From Muricea muricata (lineage: Eukaryota; Cnidaria; Anthozoa; Malacalcyonacea; Plexauridae): a stretch of DNA of 64,000 nucleotides. Below the pieces are notes generated by a model, which had not been told where the DNA came from, searched no databases, and saw only the letters and a program-made list of their open reading frames with translations. Both the position numbers and the translations under genes were made by a program. The DNA lies in contig OY979724.1 in NCBI GenBank assembly GCA_963855995.1, positions 5,701,058 through 5,765,057 of the forward strand, written 5' to 3'. Positions 22,991-34,259 of the stretch are shown here, piece by piece (position 1 is the stretch's first letter; every line of letters starts with the position of its first letter).

Positions 22991-23660
22991 AGGAAAACCA
23001 GGGCGTCCTCTAGCATTCCCTTGATTACATCAGGGTCAGGAGCTTCAGTCTCATTCTCCTCTTCCCCCACTCGGTCCAGGGCGGAAAGGGCAGCCAAGAT
23101 TGGTCAAGCAGTAAGGAGGAATGTGGCTTCTTTTTCAACCAAGCCCTCGTCAAAGGCAAAGACATCCTTGGTCTTATTAAAGCCATGTTTCTTCCGGATG
23201 CCCTCCTTCATTCCGGTCTCCATTGTGGGGGCCCCAGGAAGTGTCTCTCCCCAGAAGTGTCTGGATAGTTTTGGGTTAGTGTTCTCCTAGTGTCTCTAGT
23301 TAGGGACTTCGAGAATGCCTGCTAGGTTAGTCCCAACACTTCTCTGGAGATGTTTGCCTTGCTTTCTGTGGCATAAAATCTTTCCCCCCTGGGCTGGGTC
23401 GCCCGTGGAGTCTCTGGGGATTGAGTTGTCCCACCAGTTGTAGGGGTGGTCCCTGCCCCAGTCCCTTGTGCAGCCATCACTTGTGATATGGCAACTGGGA
23501 CAGTTCTGGCAATTGCCTCTGCCACTATTTTCTCAATATCTCATCTACCCAGGGGTTCACCAACACCCGCCATTTGGATCGGGCTGTCTGGTTGGGTTAC
23601 TTTATCCTATAAAGGATAAGGGAAGGCGGTCAATGACCCATACCTTCAATTGACATATTA
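22985..23660 (-). pseudogene. second, broken DIRS gag-like segment
   Basis: The minus strand encodes gag-like sequence resembling that at 24106-24519 (a KTKDVFAFDEGLVE block, LEDALVFLGNA, LNSWRQ) with at least two stops. It is joined downstream to RNase H. Further upstream (23322-23525) is MAEAIARTVPVAISQVMAAQ, equivalent to the frame at 24661-24849. Flanking non-coding tracts (GAAGGCGGTCA near 23622 and 24960) are also duplicated, so a whole segment was duplicated or a second element was inserted. Confidence 0.7.
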
Positions 23661-24105
23661 GCTGTCAATACTTAACATTCCCAATAAGAAATAAACATGC
23701 ATATAGTAGAATGTTGGGGTCTAGGTGCAAATAATGCAGCCCTGGCACTCTAAGGTGTATACAAGACCGCCCCCAAGGAGGATTATACCCTCACGGCAGG
23801 CTTGTCAGTTATAAGAAACAACCTAACCCCATACAATAATATAGAATAATACTATGTAGTCATCAAATCCTACTACTAGATAGCCAATGCAACGTGAGTA
23901 AAGAGTTCTAGAACCCTCTAATTCACGATAGTAATGGGACGTATATTAAAATTATTCATATTCTTTAACTATGAATATTAATTAAATATTATAGCTAGCC
24001 CGCCTAACAATGGTGCTATTGTTATAATGTAAATTCATCGTACACATGCGATAAATAGCTCAAAAATACGCCAATCACAAGGAATCGTTGTGGTGGTTGG
24101 GTCGA

Positions 24106-24519
24106 CTAAACGTGGCGGGGTTTAGGAGTAGGCGTACTTATTACCTTATTAGTAGTGGAGGAGTGGTCATGCTCGTCCTTAATCTTCTCATGGAATTTAT
24201 CGGGGAACAGATGTTTGTCAGTTGGAATTCCCTCCTTTAGGGTTCGCTTTCCAATGTCGGTGAGAAATTCACTAAAGCGTCGTTGGCGCCAATTGTTTAG
24301 CCGAACATGGGCATTTCCCAACATAACCAATGCATCCTCAAAGTAATCCTTGATAGAATCAGGGTCTGGATCTTCCCCTTTTTCTCCTAGGCCGTCCAAG
24401 GCGGTGAGAGCCGCTAACAATGGGCGGGCCACCATGACAAATGGGGCTTGTTGTTCTGCCAAACCCTCATTAAAGGCCAAAACATCTTTGGTTTTTAAAC
24501 GGCCATGATGCTTGCGCAA
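24106..24519 (-). pseudogene. DIRS gag-like ORF1 segment
   Basis: This 137-codon frame matches the ORF1 of DIRS-type elements: MRKHHGRLKTKDVLAFNEGL, DALVMLGNAHVRLNNWRQ and RRFSEFLTDIGKRTLKEGIP, then DKHLFPDKFHEKIKDEH. Upstream, the 24661-24849 frame and a possible spliced leader (minus strand ATG near 25119, MSDDSQST, followed by a GTAAGT donor near 25098) may be its N-terminal parts. Confidence 0.7.
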
Positions 24520-25315
24520 AGCTTTTTCATGCCAGTTTCTAATTTAGGACTTATCAGAAGGGAGTCGGTATCCTTTATGGTGGGATATGATTGGACCAGC
24601 TCAAGCCACTTTCCTCTTGAAAGGGCAGTAGAGAAAGCTTTCCTGGAAAGGTCAATGAGATCATCGGTAATGGTAGTTGATGACTCTTACTACAAAATCT
24701 TTCACTTCTAGATGGGAGGGTAGATGGTTCAGGCGAGGACCCCCGATCTGGTTGGGGCCCTGACTGACAATTTGTTGGGGTTGAAAACCCGTAGTTGCCA
24801 GAAATGAAGTGAGCATAATTGGCATAGTCTTTGCCTCAGTTTCAGCCACAATTTTTTTTTATTTGCACTCGATTTAAACTCTCGCCCTGGTCTTCGATGC
24901 CCGCCTGGTGGATCGGGACATCCGGGCTAACGTTGCTTTACAAAGCAACAGAGATAGAAGGCGGTCATTGACTCGTACCTTCGAGTAGACAACATGTGGC
25001 ACGTCCGAACTCAAAATATAAGGCTTGAAAAACAATAAAAAAGAATAAACAACAACACCAAAATAGAAACAGTTTGCTGGTACAATCTACTTACAGTCGA
25101 CTGCGAATCATCAGACATGCTTAATTCCTTGAACTTGATGAATAATTCACGATTTTGAGCCAAAATCTTACTTTGTGGTTGACCGAAGCACGCCACGAAA
25201 CGAAGAGGATGTATGCGCATGCGTTGGTTTAATTTATTTTCATGGTACCCAGACCGCTCGCGCTGCGTTCTACACTAGTATTGCGAGTATCAGTCGGAGA
25301 AGGAGTGAAGGAGAA

Positions 25316-27500
25316 CTCTAGCCACTATAGCAAAAATGCGTTATTTTGATTGGTTAGATACAGTCTGACTGTAGCAAATACCCCCCGCTGACTGTTGCAA
25401 AACTCATAGGAAGCACCGCTGACTGTAGCAAAATCACCAAGATTTTGATCGCAGGCTTCCAACGAAACGTCATGATGTCCATCTAAATGATGCTATTTAA
25501 TGAAAGGCGAATGCCTAAAAAGCAGGCCTATTTGCGGGCTTTAAGGTCACTGGAAGTCCCAGGAAAGCGACGAAACAATTTCATAGACAACATACTCCAA
25601 AAATTAAAATATAATAAGACCCAAAAATGATGGGAAAATGATAAAATTGGAATAAATAGTTATGAATAATTATTTCCAGAAATAATTATGATAGAAAATA
25701 ATTTTCGGAAAAGATTCTTCCGAAAAAAATCTGACTGTAGCATTTGCTACAGTTGCAATAGTCTAGATCCGCCCCTGCCATCAGCCCTAGCGCTCATAGT
25801 TCACAGTTTACGCTTTTGTAAGGGCAACCGTAATTGAAATGGCTCCAAATGATATTAGTTGGGTTTAGGTTTCTTCCTGCATCGACAAAGGATCAACTAG
25901 AGATGATCCTTACTGGATCTTAAAGAGGAATGATTAGACTGAACTGATTTTATTTAGCTGTCGTCCTTCTGTAATTCACTTTAATGTTTGCAAAAATATC
26001 ATATATAATTAATAATACTTTCTGTAGGTGGTCATGTCATTCCAAAAGGTGTGAATCATCTCTTTGGACAAAGCTCACAGATTCCAGGAAAAAAATTGCA
26101 TGGGAAGAATAAAATGATGCAGAATAATGGTGATGATGGATATGAATAAAGTGCTTGCTCCAAGCATGGTGGCAATTCTGATTGAGATGAAAATACTTTT
26201 TATGCCAAGGATAATGCAAGGTACCTGTATTGTTTACAGTTGTATACAAAAAAGTAAACTCAAAAAAGTAAATACCATGTTACACTAACTGTTTGTTTTT
26301 CACGACCTTGAAATTTCACCTTCAGGAAATAGATAGATAGATAGATAGGCACTGTAGATAATATTATTTATTCAGGAGAAACCAACATCACATTACGTGT
26401 TTTTCAGAAGGTCCCTGAGAAAACATTGAAATACACGGGTCTATACTATAAAATATGCATGCAGGATATAGTTATTACGTATAAATACATGATAAGCAAT
26501 GCAAAATGAACTAAGATTGTCTAAGCTAATTTTATATTAAAAGAAAGAGCGAGTTTCAAAATGAGTTTCATTAGATCATGGATACGGAGTTCTAAAAAGT
26601 ATATTTCTGAACCTAGCTATTCCGGGAATCGATTTAACAGTATGATCCAAAGCATTGTACTCTTTGCATGCCTGATACAACAGCTTCTGCAAAAAGAAGC
26701 TTTTTGCTTCTGCAAATATATATAATAATTCCATAATTTTGTCCAAAAGTAAAGGTTAATGCCACACAATTTTCAACAGATTTTCAATCAATTCCCCCAA
26801 CGATTAATAAATGCGATATCTACGGGCAATTTTTATTGCTCAGTTTTCTTCAAATTTCACAACAACAGTGACATCCAAAACCTGAAAAACTTGGACCTTG
26901 GAAAACGTTCTGAAAATTACAAATATATAAAGCTCTTTAGCTCTCGATTCTCTACAGAATTCTTGGCTTTCGATTCTCTGTATATGCAAATCTTCACTCC
27001 CCATTCTGTATGCAGGGAGGAGGTGCATGAAAAACGTTCACAGTTGCAAAAAGTCTGCAAATTGCAAAGAACGCATAATGGTTTAATAGACTTTAGTGAT
27101 CCTAAGCGGTACAACTTCATCTGGAAAATTATTGCTAGGTGTTCATCTGGAACATCTAGCAATATTTCACAAACCTTTTTTTTTACTTAGGTGGGCCTTA
27201 CTTGCACAAAGGTTTAAAAAGTGGCTTTACTGTATATAACCAGCCACCTAAGAGGGGGTGGGGGATGTTCATTAAATATTGCATATTACATTATCATGTT
27301 TCAACATTTCTGCTATTATTCATTTTATTTTATAAATTATTCATAAAAGGGCAGTAGCCAAATTCTCAATTTTACTATATTTATGATAAAAAGAATGGTC
27401 TCCTACTTCAGCTTCACGGTTGATATAGAATTTTTCCCTCAACGTTCTACATTTTTGATTTTCTTAAGAAAACATGTTGTCCCAATCCCCCCCCCCCATA
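25316..27500. other. non-coding; CTGACTGTAGC repeats and short GATA tract
   Basis: CTGACTGTAGC or close variants occur near 25370, 25390, 25421 and 25731, as also at 18937 and 20729. This suggests the DIRS element sits in or beside another repeat. A (GATA)n tract lies at about 26330-26348. Reading frames near 26759-27190 show no recognisable domain. Confidence 0.4.
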
Positions 27501-30500
27501 TCGGGGTGAGTTGGGACACATGGAAAAACACTATGGTAACTTGTAGTAAGCTGGTACTAGAAAGGGTATGATCATTACCAGGTGACTTGTGTGATCTATA
27601 TCTCATGAAGATATATGATTCACATTTTTTTTACTTCTTATGAATTATGTGTAACATTCAATTTTTTTGAAAATTGATCGCTAACATTCCATTACCTACA
27701 AACTTAAGGTTTACTAGTCTAAGATGTAGAGAGGCCCTTAAATGGGAAATTTAACAAGAAATTGACATAGGTGAAAAAAATCACAGTATGTATGAATAAC
27801 ATTTTAACAACTCAGGAAGAAGAACAAACTCTGTTGAAATATTCTTTATTACAAAATAAGAACTAAGTGATGAAAACAGTGTTCCAAATAAGCCCTCTTA
27901 AGCCTAGAAATCACATTTTCGGAATATATACAATTTAGGCAATTAATCTGCAAATTGTTAAAAATTAGGCAAGCAGTTAAGCGTATTTGGGCTCATAAAC
28001 ATACAATATAAATTGAAAAATTCACGACACATAACATGTTTGTGAGTTGGTCTTTTATCAAGCGTACTATTAATTAGCTACAAACAATAAAGCGCTTTGC
28101 TCTAGACTTTTCATGTTCAGGCAGTACACAACATTGGTATAGCTTGAGGCAATTTCTCATGTTTCACAATTTCATTGTGGTTGGTCTCAAGAGATACTAT
28201 CGTCTGTCAACCCATCATTAGGGCGCAACCCAACGACGTCATAGCCTAGTTTTTTAGCCGAAGAAAACTGGGAACAACCTAGTTTTCTAAAACTAGGTTA
28301 TCCTCAGGCCATTGCGCCTAAAAACTTCGTTGTTCTCAATCTCCCCTAGCTGCTCCGTCAGAAATTTAGGCAAATAAATTGCCACTGTGCGCTCCATGCT
28401 ACATGCCATTTGTCATCTATTTGTTCAGCCTCTGCAAGCATGCTACATTTTAGTTTATATTAGACCAAACTATTGTGTTAGCCTAGGCACCCCTTAACCT
28501 TGTATAGGGCCTGTTATTGTGAAAGACCTTATATAACAGCAATATGGTTCTAATTACCTATACTTAAACTTTAAAACTTTAAAAAATCGTAGTACTTGCT
28601 TGCGGTAAAATTGCGTAAATAATTCCTCGCACAATTATTCTGTGCCAGCCTGTATATATTGTGTTCTAGCTGTAAAGTATAAAGCAACACAGCGGCGACA
28701 GCGTCTACTTCCAAAAAACGGAAGATAGTTTGTATGACGGAATACCAGATGTGGTAAGCTACGTGATGTGGTAACGATGTGGCAAGCTACTCAAAGATGT
28801 TTCGGAAAATAGATTTGGTGGGAAATACAACGAGACACATCACGGTGAAAATAAAACGGACCGAGTGAATGAAGAAACGTTTTTATATGCTAATTCCGTT
28901 CCTCTCCACCATCTACCACTCGAAGAATAAAGGAAAGAGTGGGCAAAGTCGCATTTACCTGCAATTTTACGAACAAAGCCTTGTAAAGAGAGTTCAACTC
29001 TGACAAAATTAAGGAATAAAGAACAAAATATAAAGTTTTGGTTCCAATAATTATAAAACATTTTTCATCACGACAATTTAAGAAGGCAGAAGTGTATTAT
29101 ATAATATACACGTAGTGTCTAAAAACGAGACCTTTAGAAATCAGAACGTGTAGAAATTTTACTTTGTCTAGTATATATACATGCACTATCTAAATGTGTT
29201 GTTGTTGAGCGATAGCCGTAGCTGAATGGCTTTGTTGTCTTTATGTAATTTATAATTTCTTATAGGCATGTAAGATTCAAATTCAATAAAAATATTTTTA
29301 GAAATTGTCAGAATTGATTAAGTATCAGGACTATAAATATAATTATTAAGAAGCTCAATTTTTTTTAATGCTAACTATAGTTATGTAAGACATATTGCAT
29401 GGGTAATCTTTTGTAAAACTGACCCCCAAAATGCAGGAAAACGCATTTCAGGGAGGCAGAAATTCCAAAATTTTCCGGGTGAGCATGCCCCCGGACGCCC
29501 CTAGAATTTCTCGCGCCTCCGACGCTCGCTTATTCAAATTTAAACTAGGCTATCACTAGCACCAGAAAAAGTTCCTTTGGAGCCCTAATGAAAACACTAT
29601 AATTATATAGCTGGCAAATGGAAATAGAGAAAATGTTTTAACACTATTTCAAACTGAAAACAACCACAAACAGTCAACAACAATACTTCCATGAACGTCC
29701 AACTTTGGTCAGATGTGGTGCAACATTGCTTTCATAAATGTCTTTATAATATACAGCATCGTTCTCCCTTTCTAGGTTTTGAGGCTCTTTAATACCATTT
29801 GGTTTTTCCAGGCATTGCACTAATGTTTTACCCCTTAACTTTCCCAAGACCTTTCCCAAAAAGAATTCACCTTCATAAACTACCTGTACCCACTGGTTAA
29901 GCTTCGCATCATCATACTTGACACGCTTCTTCTCCTCAATCAAAGGAATGGTGTCTTCATCAGGAAGTTCACTCAAAGAATCCTCTGAATTATCAGTATC
30001 AGTACTGGTAGATTGTGATGTATTTGTATCAGTATCCAAATTACCATCATAGGTCATCCATGCTGATACTTTTTCCAGGTTCAACAACCAATCGCTTGCG
30101 ACGTTGTCGAGGTTTCTCTGCATCTGGATTTTACATTCTCTTTAATTGTTTCAGTTCTGCTTCTAATATCCTATTTGACACAGCTTCTGTACCAGCCCTT
30201 TGTGGCAACTTCTTCAAAAGCTCATCTGGCTGAACTGGATATATACAACATGCTTTGAAACCAGATATCAAGTTCTCATTATTGAGTAACTCGACTAATT
30301 ATTTTAACAGCTTTGGAAATTCATCTTTTAGAAGAGAAGTCAAGCTTAGATTTCTCATTTTCCACGACTTTAATACATCTCGCCATTTTCTCTTAAGTGG
30401 GTATTATTTTTGTAACACAATGGGTATTTTGTAAACACGTTTTCCCGCGAAATGTATAATTATCTCGCCGGCCTAATAATAGAATGCGCTGTGATTGGTC

Positions 30501-31986
30501 AGTCGTTGAAAGGTTAGACATCATTAATAAATGGGCGTGTTTCAAATTACGGTAGGATGGCGGCAGGCGCTCTTTCAATTTCCCCCCGAGAGCACCTGCT
30601 TCGCAGGCTACGTGCTGTTGGGAACTAAGCACATGAATGAGATGTTGTGTTCCTCGCGCAACCTGACTACTTCAGGAGAAAAATGGTTGGAAAGGTTATC
30701 GCCAATTATGACTTTTTTACCAACCTTTTTACGGGCCCATGGTAAAATAATTGTTCTAAACCAATCAGTGAAACTTTCAATATCAAACCAGCCACTTTTG
30801 GAATGATTATAGCGTGCCCCTTTGGACCCACCAACTGTCCACAAGTTCCACATATTTTTTGCCTTGTGTACAACATACACAGGTAATAGCTCACCACTAG
30901 CAGTTCCAGAAAACATGATACTTGTACAGCCCTTTGTATAATTCATCATCCTTTCCGGATATTTTTACCACGTTTGAAAATCATTTTTTTCTTAGCCTGG
31001 GTTATCATCATTCAAGAAACATCATTCAAGACATCATTAAGATTATCAAAGTACTTAACGAACTCTTCTCTACTCTTCTTTGCACGTGTGGTTTTAAGGT
31101 TTTGACATAACGATGGTCTTATATCTTTTACATGGCGCTTGATAAAACCCTTTGCCCGTTCATCACCAGGCAAATTTTTTTTTAAATCTTTTGATAGTTC
31201 GATTGGATCTGTCCAGATAAGATTTCACCAACAAACGCAAGTCTAACCTTGAGAAGGGAAACCCCCAATCCCCAACAACAATTAAATGCTTAACAATTAC
31301 ATTTTCTTCCTCCGTCGTAAGACATAATTGGCCACCAGGGGACTTCATTTGCATTTTTCTACATTTTCGATGCAAAGTAGACTTTGGAATGTTGTACTCG
31401 TTTGCTGCAGCACGATGTCATTCCTTGTTTTACAGCTTCAACAGCATTGTTAGGTGAATCGTTCAAAAAGTCCCCATAACGCTTTTTTTTGAATCGATAA
31501 CTTTCTTATATCTCCTCATCGGAGTAAATGTGGTCAAAAAATTTAAATGATTATTAAAAAACCCTTGAAATTGCAATTACTTGTCCTAATTTGTCCCAAT
31601 TCACCTCCAAAATACCTTCACGACATAAAACAAATATAATATGAAGTTCAAACGACTAAACATCCGGATTTTTGTCGCTGACCAACTGACTAATAGGAAT
31701 TTTTTCAAATTTAAAGTGGAAATTTTAAAAAACGAAGTATTCTTAACATGTAATCAAGTAAGTTTTTAAAAAAATGTAACAAATTTAAAATTCAGAAATA
31801 ATTCATTTTTTGGCAAAGTAAATTTGTAAACTTTGAATTAGCCACTTGTTTTGTAATAACTTGTGCTTTGTTTTTTATGCCCAAAATTTCTTGTAAAAAT
31901 CATGCTTATTTAACGAGCAATCGCAAGGATGACGATTTGCTAAATTTGTGTCCCAGTTCACACCCATGTCCCAATTCACCCCATTC
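27501..31986 (-). mobile_element. pogo/Tigger-like DNA transposon, defective
   Basis: The ends are inverted: TCGGGGTGAGTTGGGACA at 27501 and TGTCCCAATTCACCCCATTC ending at 31986, each flanked by TA (27499-27500 and 31987-31988). This is the Tc1/mariner/pogo target duplication. On the minus strand it carries an HTH region, a DDE endonuclease and a conserved C-terminal domain, all broken by frameshifts and an insertion. Non-coding sequence occupies about 27.5-29.67 kb and 31.5-31.98 kb. Confidence 0.85.
29674..31519 (-). pseudogene. pogo-like transposase pseudogene
   Basis: Reading from the ATG at 31519 (MRRYKKVIDSKK), fragments in different frames give: an N-terminal HTH; the CENP-B-like segment at 31163-31375 (EEENVIVKHLIVVGDWGFPF, then LVKSYLDRSNRTIKRFK); the DDE domain at 30608-30949 (SGELLPVYVV, GGSKGARYNHSKSGWFD, IIGDNLSNHFSPEV); and a C-terminal region at 29674-30370 (DAKLNQWVQVVYEGEFFLGK, VGRSWKYCC). 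Roughly 200 bp of unrelated sequence (about 30390-30608) interrupts it after the CLVPNST block. It cannot encode active transposase. Confidence 0.85.
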
Positions 31987-31988
31987 TA

Positions 31989-32054
31989 GCGCTCAGTTGG
32001 ACAGCATCCATTACATAATATACATTATGTAGTAGATGCTGTCCCACTGAGCGC
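31989..32054. mobile_element. 66-bp palindromic MITE flanked by TA
   Basis: GCGCTCAGTTGGACAGCATC and its inverse GATGCTGTCCCACTGAGCGC enclose an AT-rich loop. TA dinucleotides flank it at 31987-31988 and 32055-32056. Its left TA is the same one that bounds the pogo-like element, so the two abut exactly. Confidence 0.65.
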
Positions 32055-32056
32055 TA

Positions 32057-33235
32057 TATTAGAACTGTACGCATTCCGGGTGGCCTGTGGCTTAACATGC
32101 TAAACAAAATTGATTCCCAAGTACAGTGTATCAACTGAAATATTTAAATTTCATGTATATATGTCTTGTTGCCATACTGTAGGTTTAGTATGTAGTTTGT
32201 TGAGAAGGGGGAGGGAGCATTTTTATCATTCCAACCATTCAGGGGGGGGGGGTTAATTATTATCTGTCCTTTGATGTATATTTTACGTTTCTCGCTGAAC
32301 ATTGTTGTTCTTAATTTTGCACGTTTTCAGTTTATACTTCAAAGAGATTTGTCCTTGATATCTGACGACGATAACTTTCTAAATTGACTTAAATTTTTGC
32401 ATTTCAATCCAAACCAATGTTATGTTATTTAATCAGTTCCACATTGTCTGATTAGAAATTCATACCATGAACATACACATTATCAAAACGTTTCGTTGGG
32501 CATCATCTACTGAATATTTTTTGGTGCACCTGGTACAGTGAATCGAGCTAAAATACCACACAGCATTATTTGAAATAGTCCAGCCTTCACATGGCACAAT
32601 TTTAACACCGCTGGGGAGTATTTCTTCATGAAGTCGATAACGTAACGCGATAACGTTCAACTATCAAGTTGAAAAGGGCATGCTATGATAAAGACCCATT
32701 CAACAATCATCCAGTGCCAGAAGCTTTGGCAGTGAAAGTAAAACGAAATAACCACAAGTCTCATTGTTGCTTGCGGTGTTTAATCCCAGGAAAACACATG
32801 CGCAGCTTTGTTTCGGGTTGGTAAGAAGAAAATGGGCATATGGCACATGTCGTTCTTTTTGGCAGTCATAAAAAGCTATTTACTAATCCTTAAACTATAT
32901 TTGGCACTAAGCCACTAATGTGATACAAGGTTAAGTGGAAACAGCTCCCGCTTAAAACTTGTCACTGAGATTAATGTTTAAAACATTTCGTATACGGGAG
33001 TTTAGCGTTAAGAACTTTTTTGTTCCATATACCCCCCCCCCCTGGAAAATAAGCATTTTTATTAGGGTCCACCGGTGGGGGGGGGGGGCTGTGGGTTTCC
33101 TCTCTGGAGGAGAACTCATGAAAACCGGGGAAAGACCTTTTTCAGAATTAGATTGCCGATTTTCTCAAGTGGGGGCAAACAATCCTACAAGAGGGTCCAC
33201 CCATTGCCTATGCCTCTGATGTACATGTCATGGGC
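32057..33235. other. non-coding; G and C homopolymer tracts
   Basis: No gene is recognised. Homopolymer runs occur at 32242-32252 (11 G), 33032-33042 (11 C) and 33077-33088 (12 G). Confidence 0.4.
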
Positions 33236-33509
33236 ATACCGTATTCTCTCTATTTAGTCCTCCTCTCACTCAAGCCGCCCTCTCCATTAAGTCCCCCTCT
33301 ATATTAATATGTTTTTGTTATATGATATATACAGCACTGATCTGTGTGATGATTTTCAGTTTATTACAGTTGAAAGAGGTAATCTCCATTGCTGATTTTA
33401 TGAATAGTTAAAAAAACCCTCTCAATTAAGCACCTATCTCCAATAAGCCCTCCTTCAAAGATCTTGAAATGGATAAGCCCCAGGGGGATAAATAGAGAGA
33501 CTATGGTAT
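33236..33509. mobile_element. 274-bp MITE with ATACCGTATTCTCTCTATTTA ends
   Basis: The left end ATACCGTATTCTCTCTATTT is inverted at the right as AAATAGAGAGACTATGGTAT. The interior has CT/AG-rich repeats (CTCTCCATTAAGTCCCCCTC). It has no coding capacity. Confidence 0.65.
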
Positions 33510-33734
33510 TTCAGTAGAATCTGATGAATTGATGTAGGTATTGATAATAATGTGTACATGCATCTATGTTGTTCCTAACAGCATGTATAACTATATAATT
33601 ATATCAGTATAATCAGACAGATCGTATTTTTAAATACATGTTAAAGTATGTACTTTGTGTAGATAGTGCGGTTAGAAAATGATTTTGTACAATGTGTTGT
33701 TGGTTTTAGAAAAGGTCTCAGATCACAATTTCCG

Positions 33735-33812
33735 GTCAGCGGTATCAGCCAAAAAAAAACAGAAATGGGGATAATTTAAAACTCCGCCATGCCTACGGCT
33801 GGCCGAGTAATA
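33735..33812 (+). repeat. second copy of the CCAGCGGTATCA/AAAACTCCGCC repeat
   Basis: Same arrangement as at 17325-17470: GCGGTATCAGCC, an A-rich stretch, TTTAAAACTCCGCC, then CTACGGC and GAGTAATAATAAC. Confidence 0.5.
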
Positions 33813-33887
33813 ATAACTTCCGCCAATGTATCAAAAAGTAATCGAACTTTAGAAAGCTCTGACGCGTCCATTACTTTAATTTACAGA

Positions 33888-34225
33888 AGCAGCTTAGCTT
33901 TCGAATGTCATCATTTTTGTGAAATTTGAAGAAAAATTAAGCAAATACGAATGAAAGAAAAATAACCGTTTGAAATCGCATGTTAGAGGAAAAGGTAATT
34001 CTATTAATCACTGATCTGTCACGAGAAACAATCAACGTGGCTTATACGATGCATTGATTTGTTCTATATACCTGGTGAGCTAAAATTTGTCAATTTTGAA
34101 TGCTAAATGGGGTAAATCTCAAAAGATTTTGGTGGAAAAATACGAATTTTACCGGAAATTTGATTCAATTAGTATTTGCTCATTTTTTCTTCAAATTTAA
34201 CAATAGCGGTGACATTTGAAAGCTT
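33888..34225. repeat. imperfect inverted repeat
   Basis: GCTTTCGAATGTCATC followed by GAAATTTGAAGAAAAATTAAG (about 33895-33945) is inverted at about 34165-34222 (CATTTTTTCTTCAAATTT, then GGTGACATTTGAAAGC). A related tract occurs near 26838-26872. This is probably a MITE remnant. Confidence 0.45.
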
Positions 34226-34259
34226 AATTAATCCTTGGTCCTATACTTTAAAGTACGAT

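Larger units (their letters stand above)
20738..25315 (-). mobile_element. DIRS1-like tyrosine-recombinase retrotransposon, rearranged
   Basis: Inverted terminal repeats lie at about 20787-20900 and 25205-25315 (shared TACTAGTG, GCGCGAGCGGTCTGGGTACCA and TTAAACCAACGCATGCGCAT). An internal complementary region (about 20975-21110) consists of the complement of the left end joined to the complement of the right end. This is the DIRS1 signature, as opposed to the split direct repeats of Ngaro or PAT. On the minus strand the order is gag-like ORF, a second broken gag copy, RNase H, a distal domain and a tyrosine recombinase. RT is missing. No target duplication is seen, as expected for recombinase insertion. 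Confidence 0.85.

Noticed and set aside
26759-27190. 143-codon plus-strand frame
   Set aside because: No recognisable domain and AT-rich composition. Part of it resembles a dispersed repeat near 34.2 kb.
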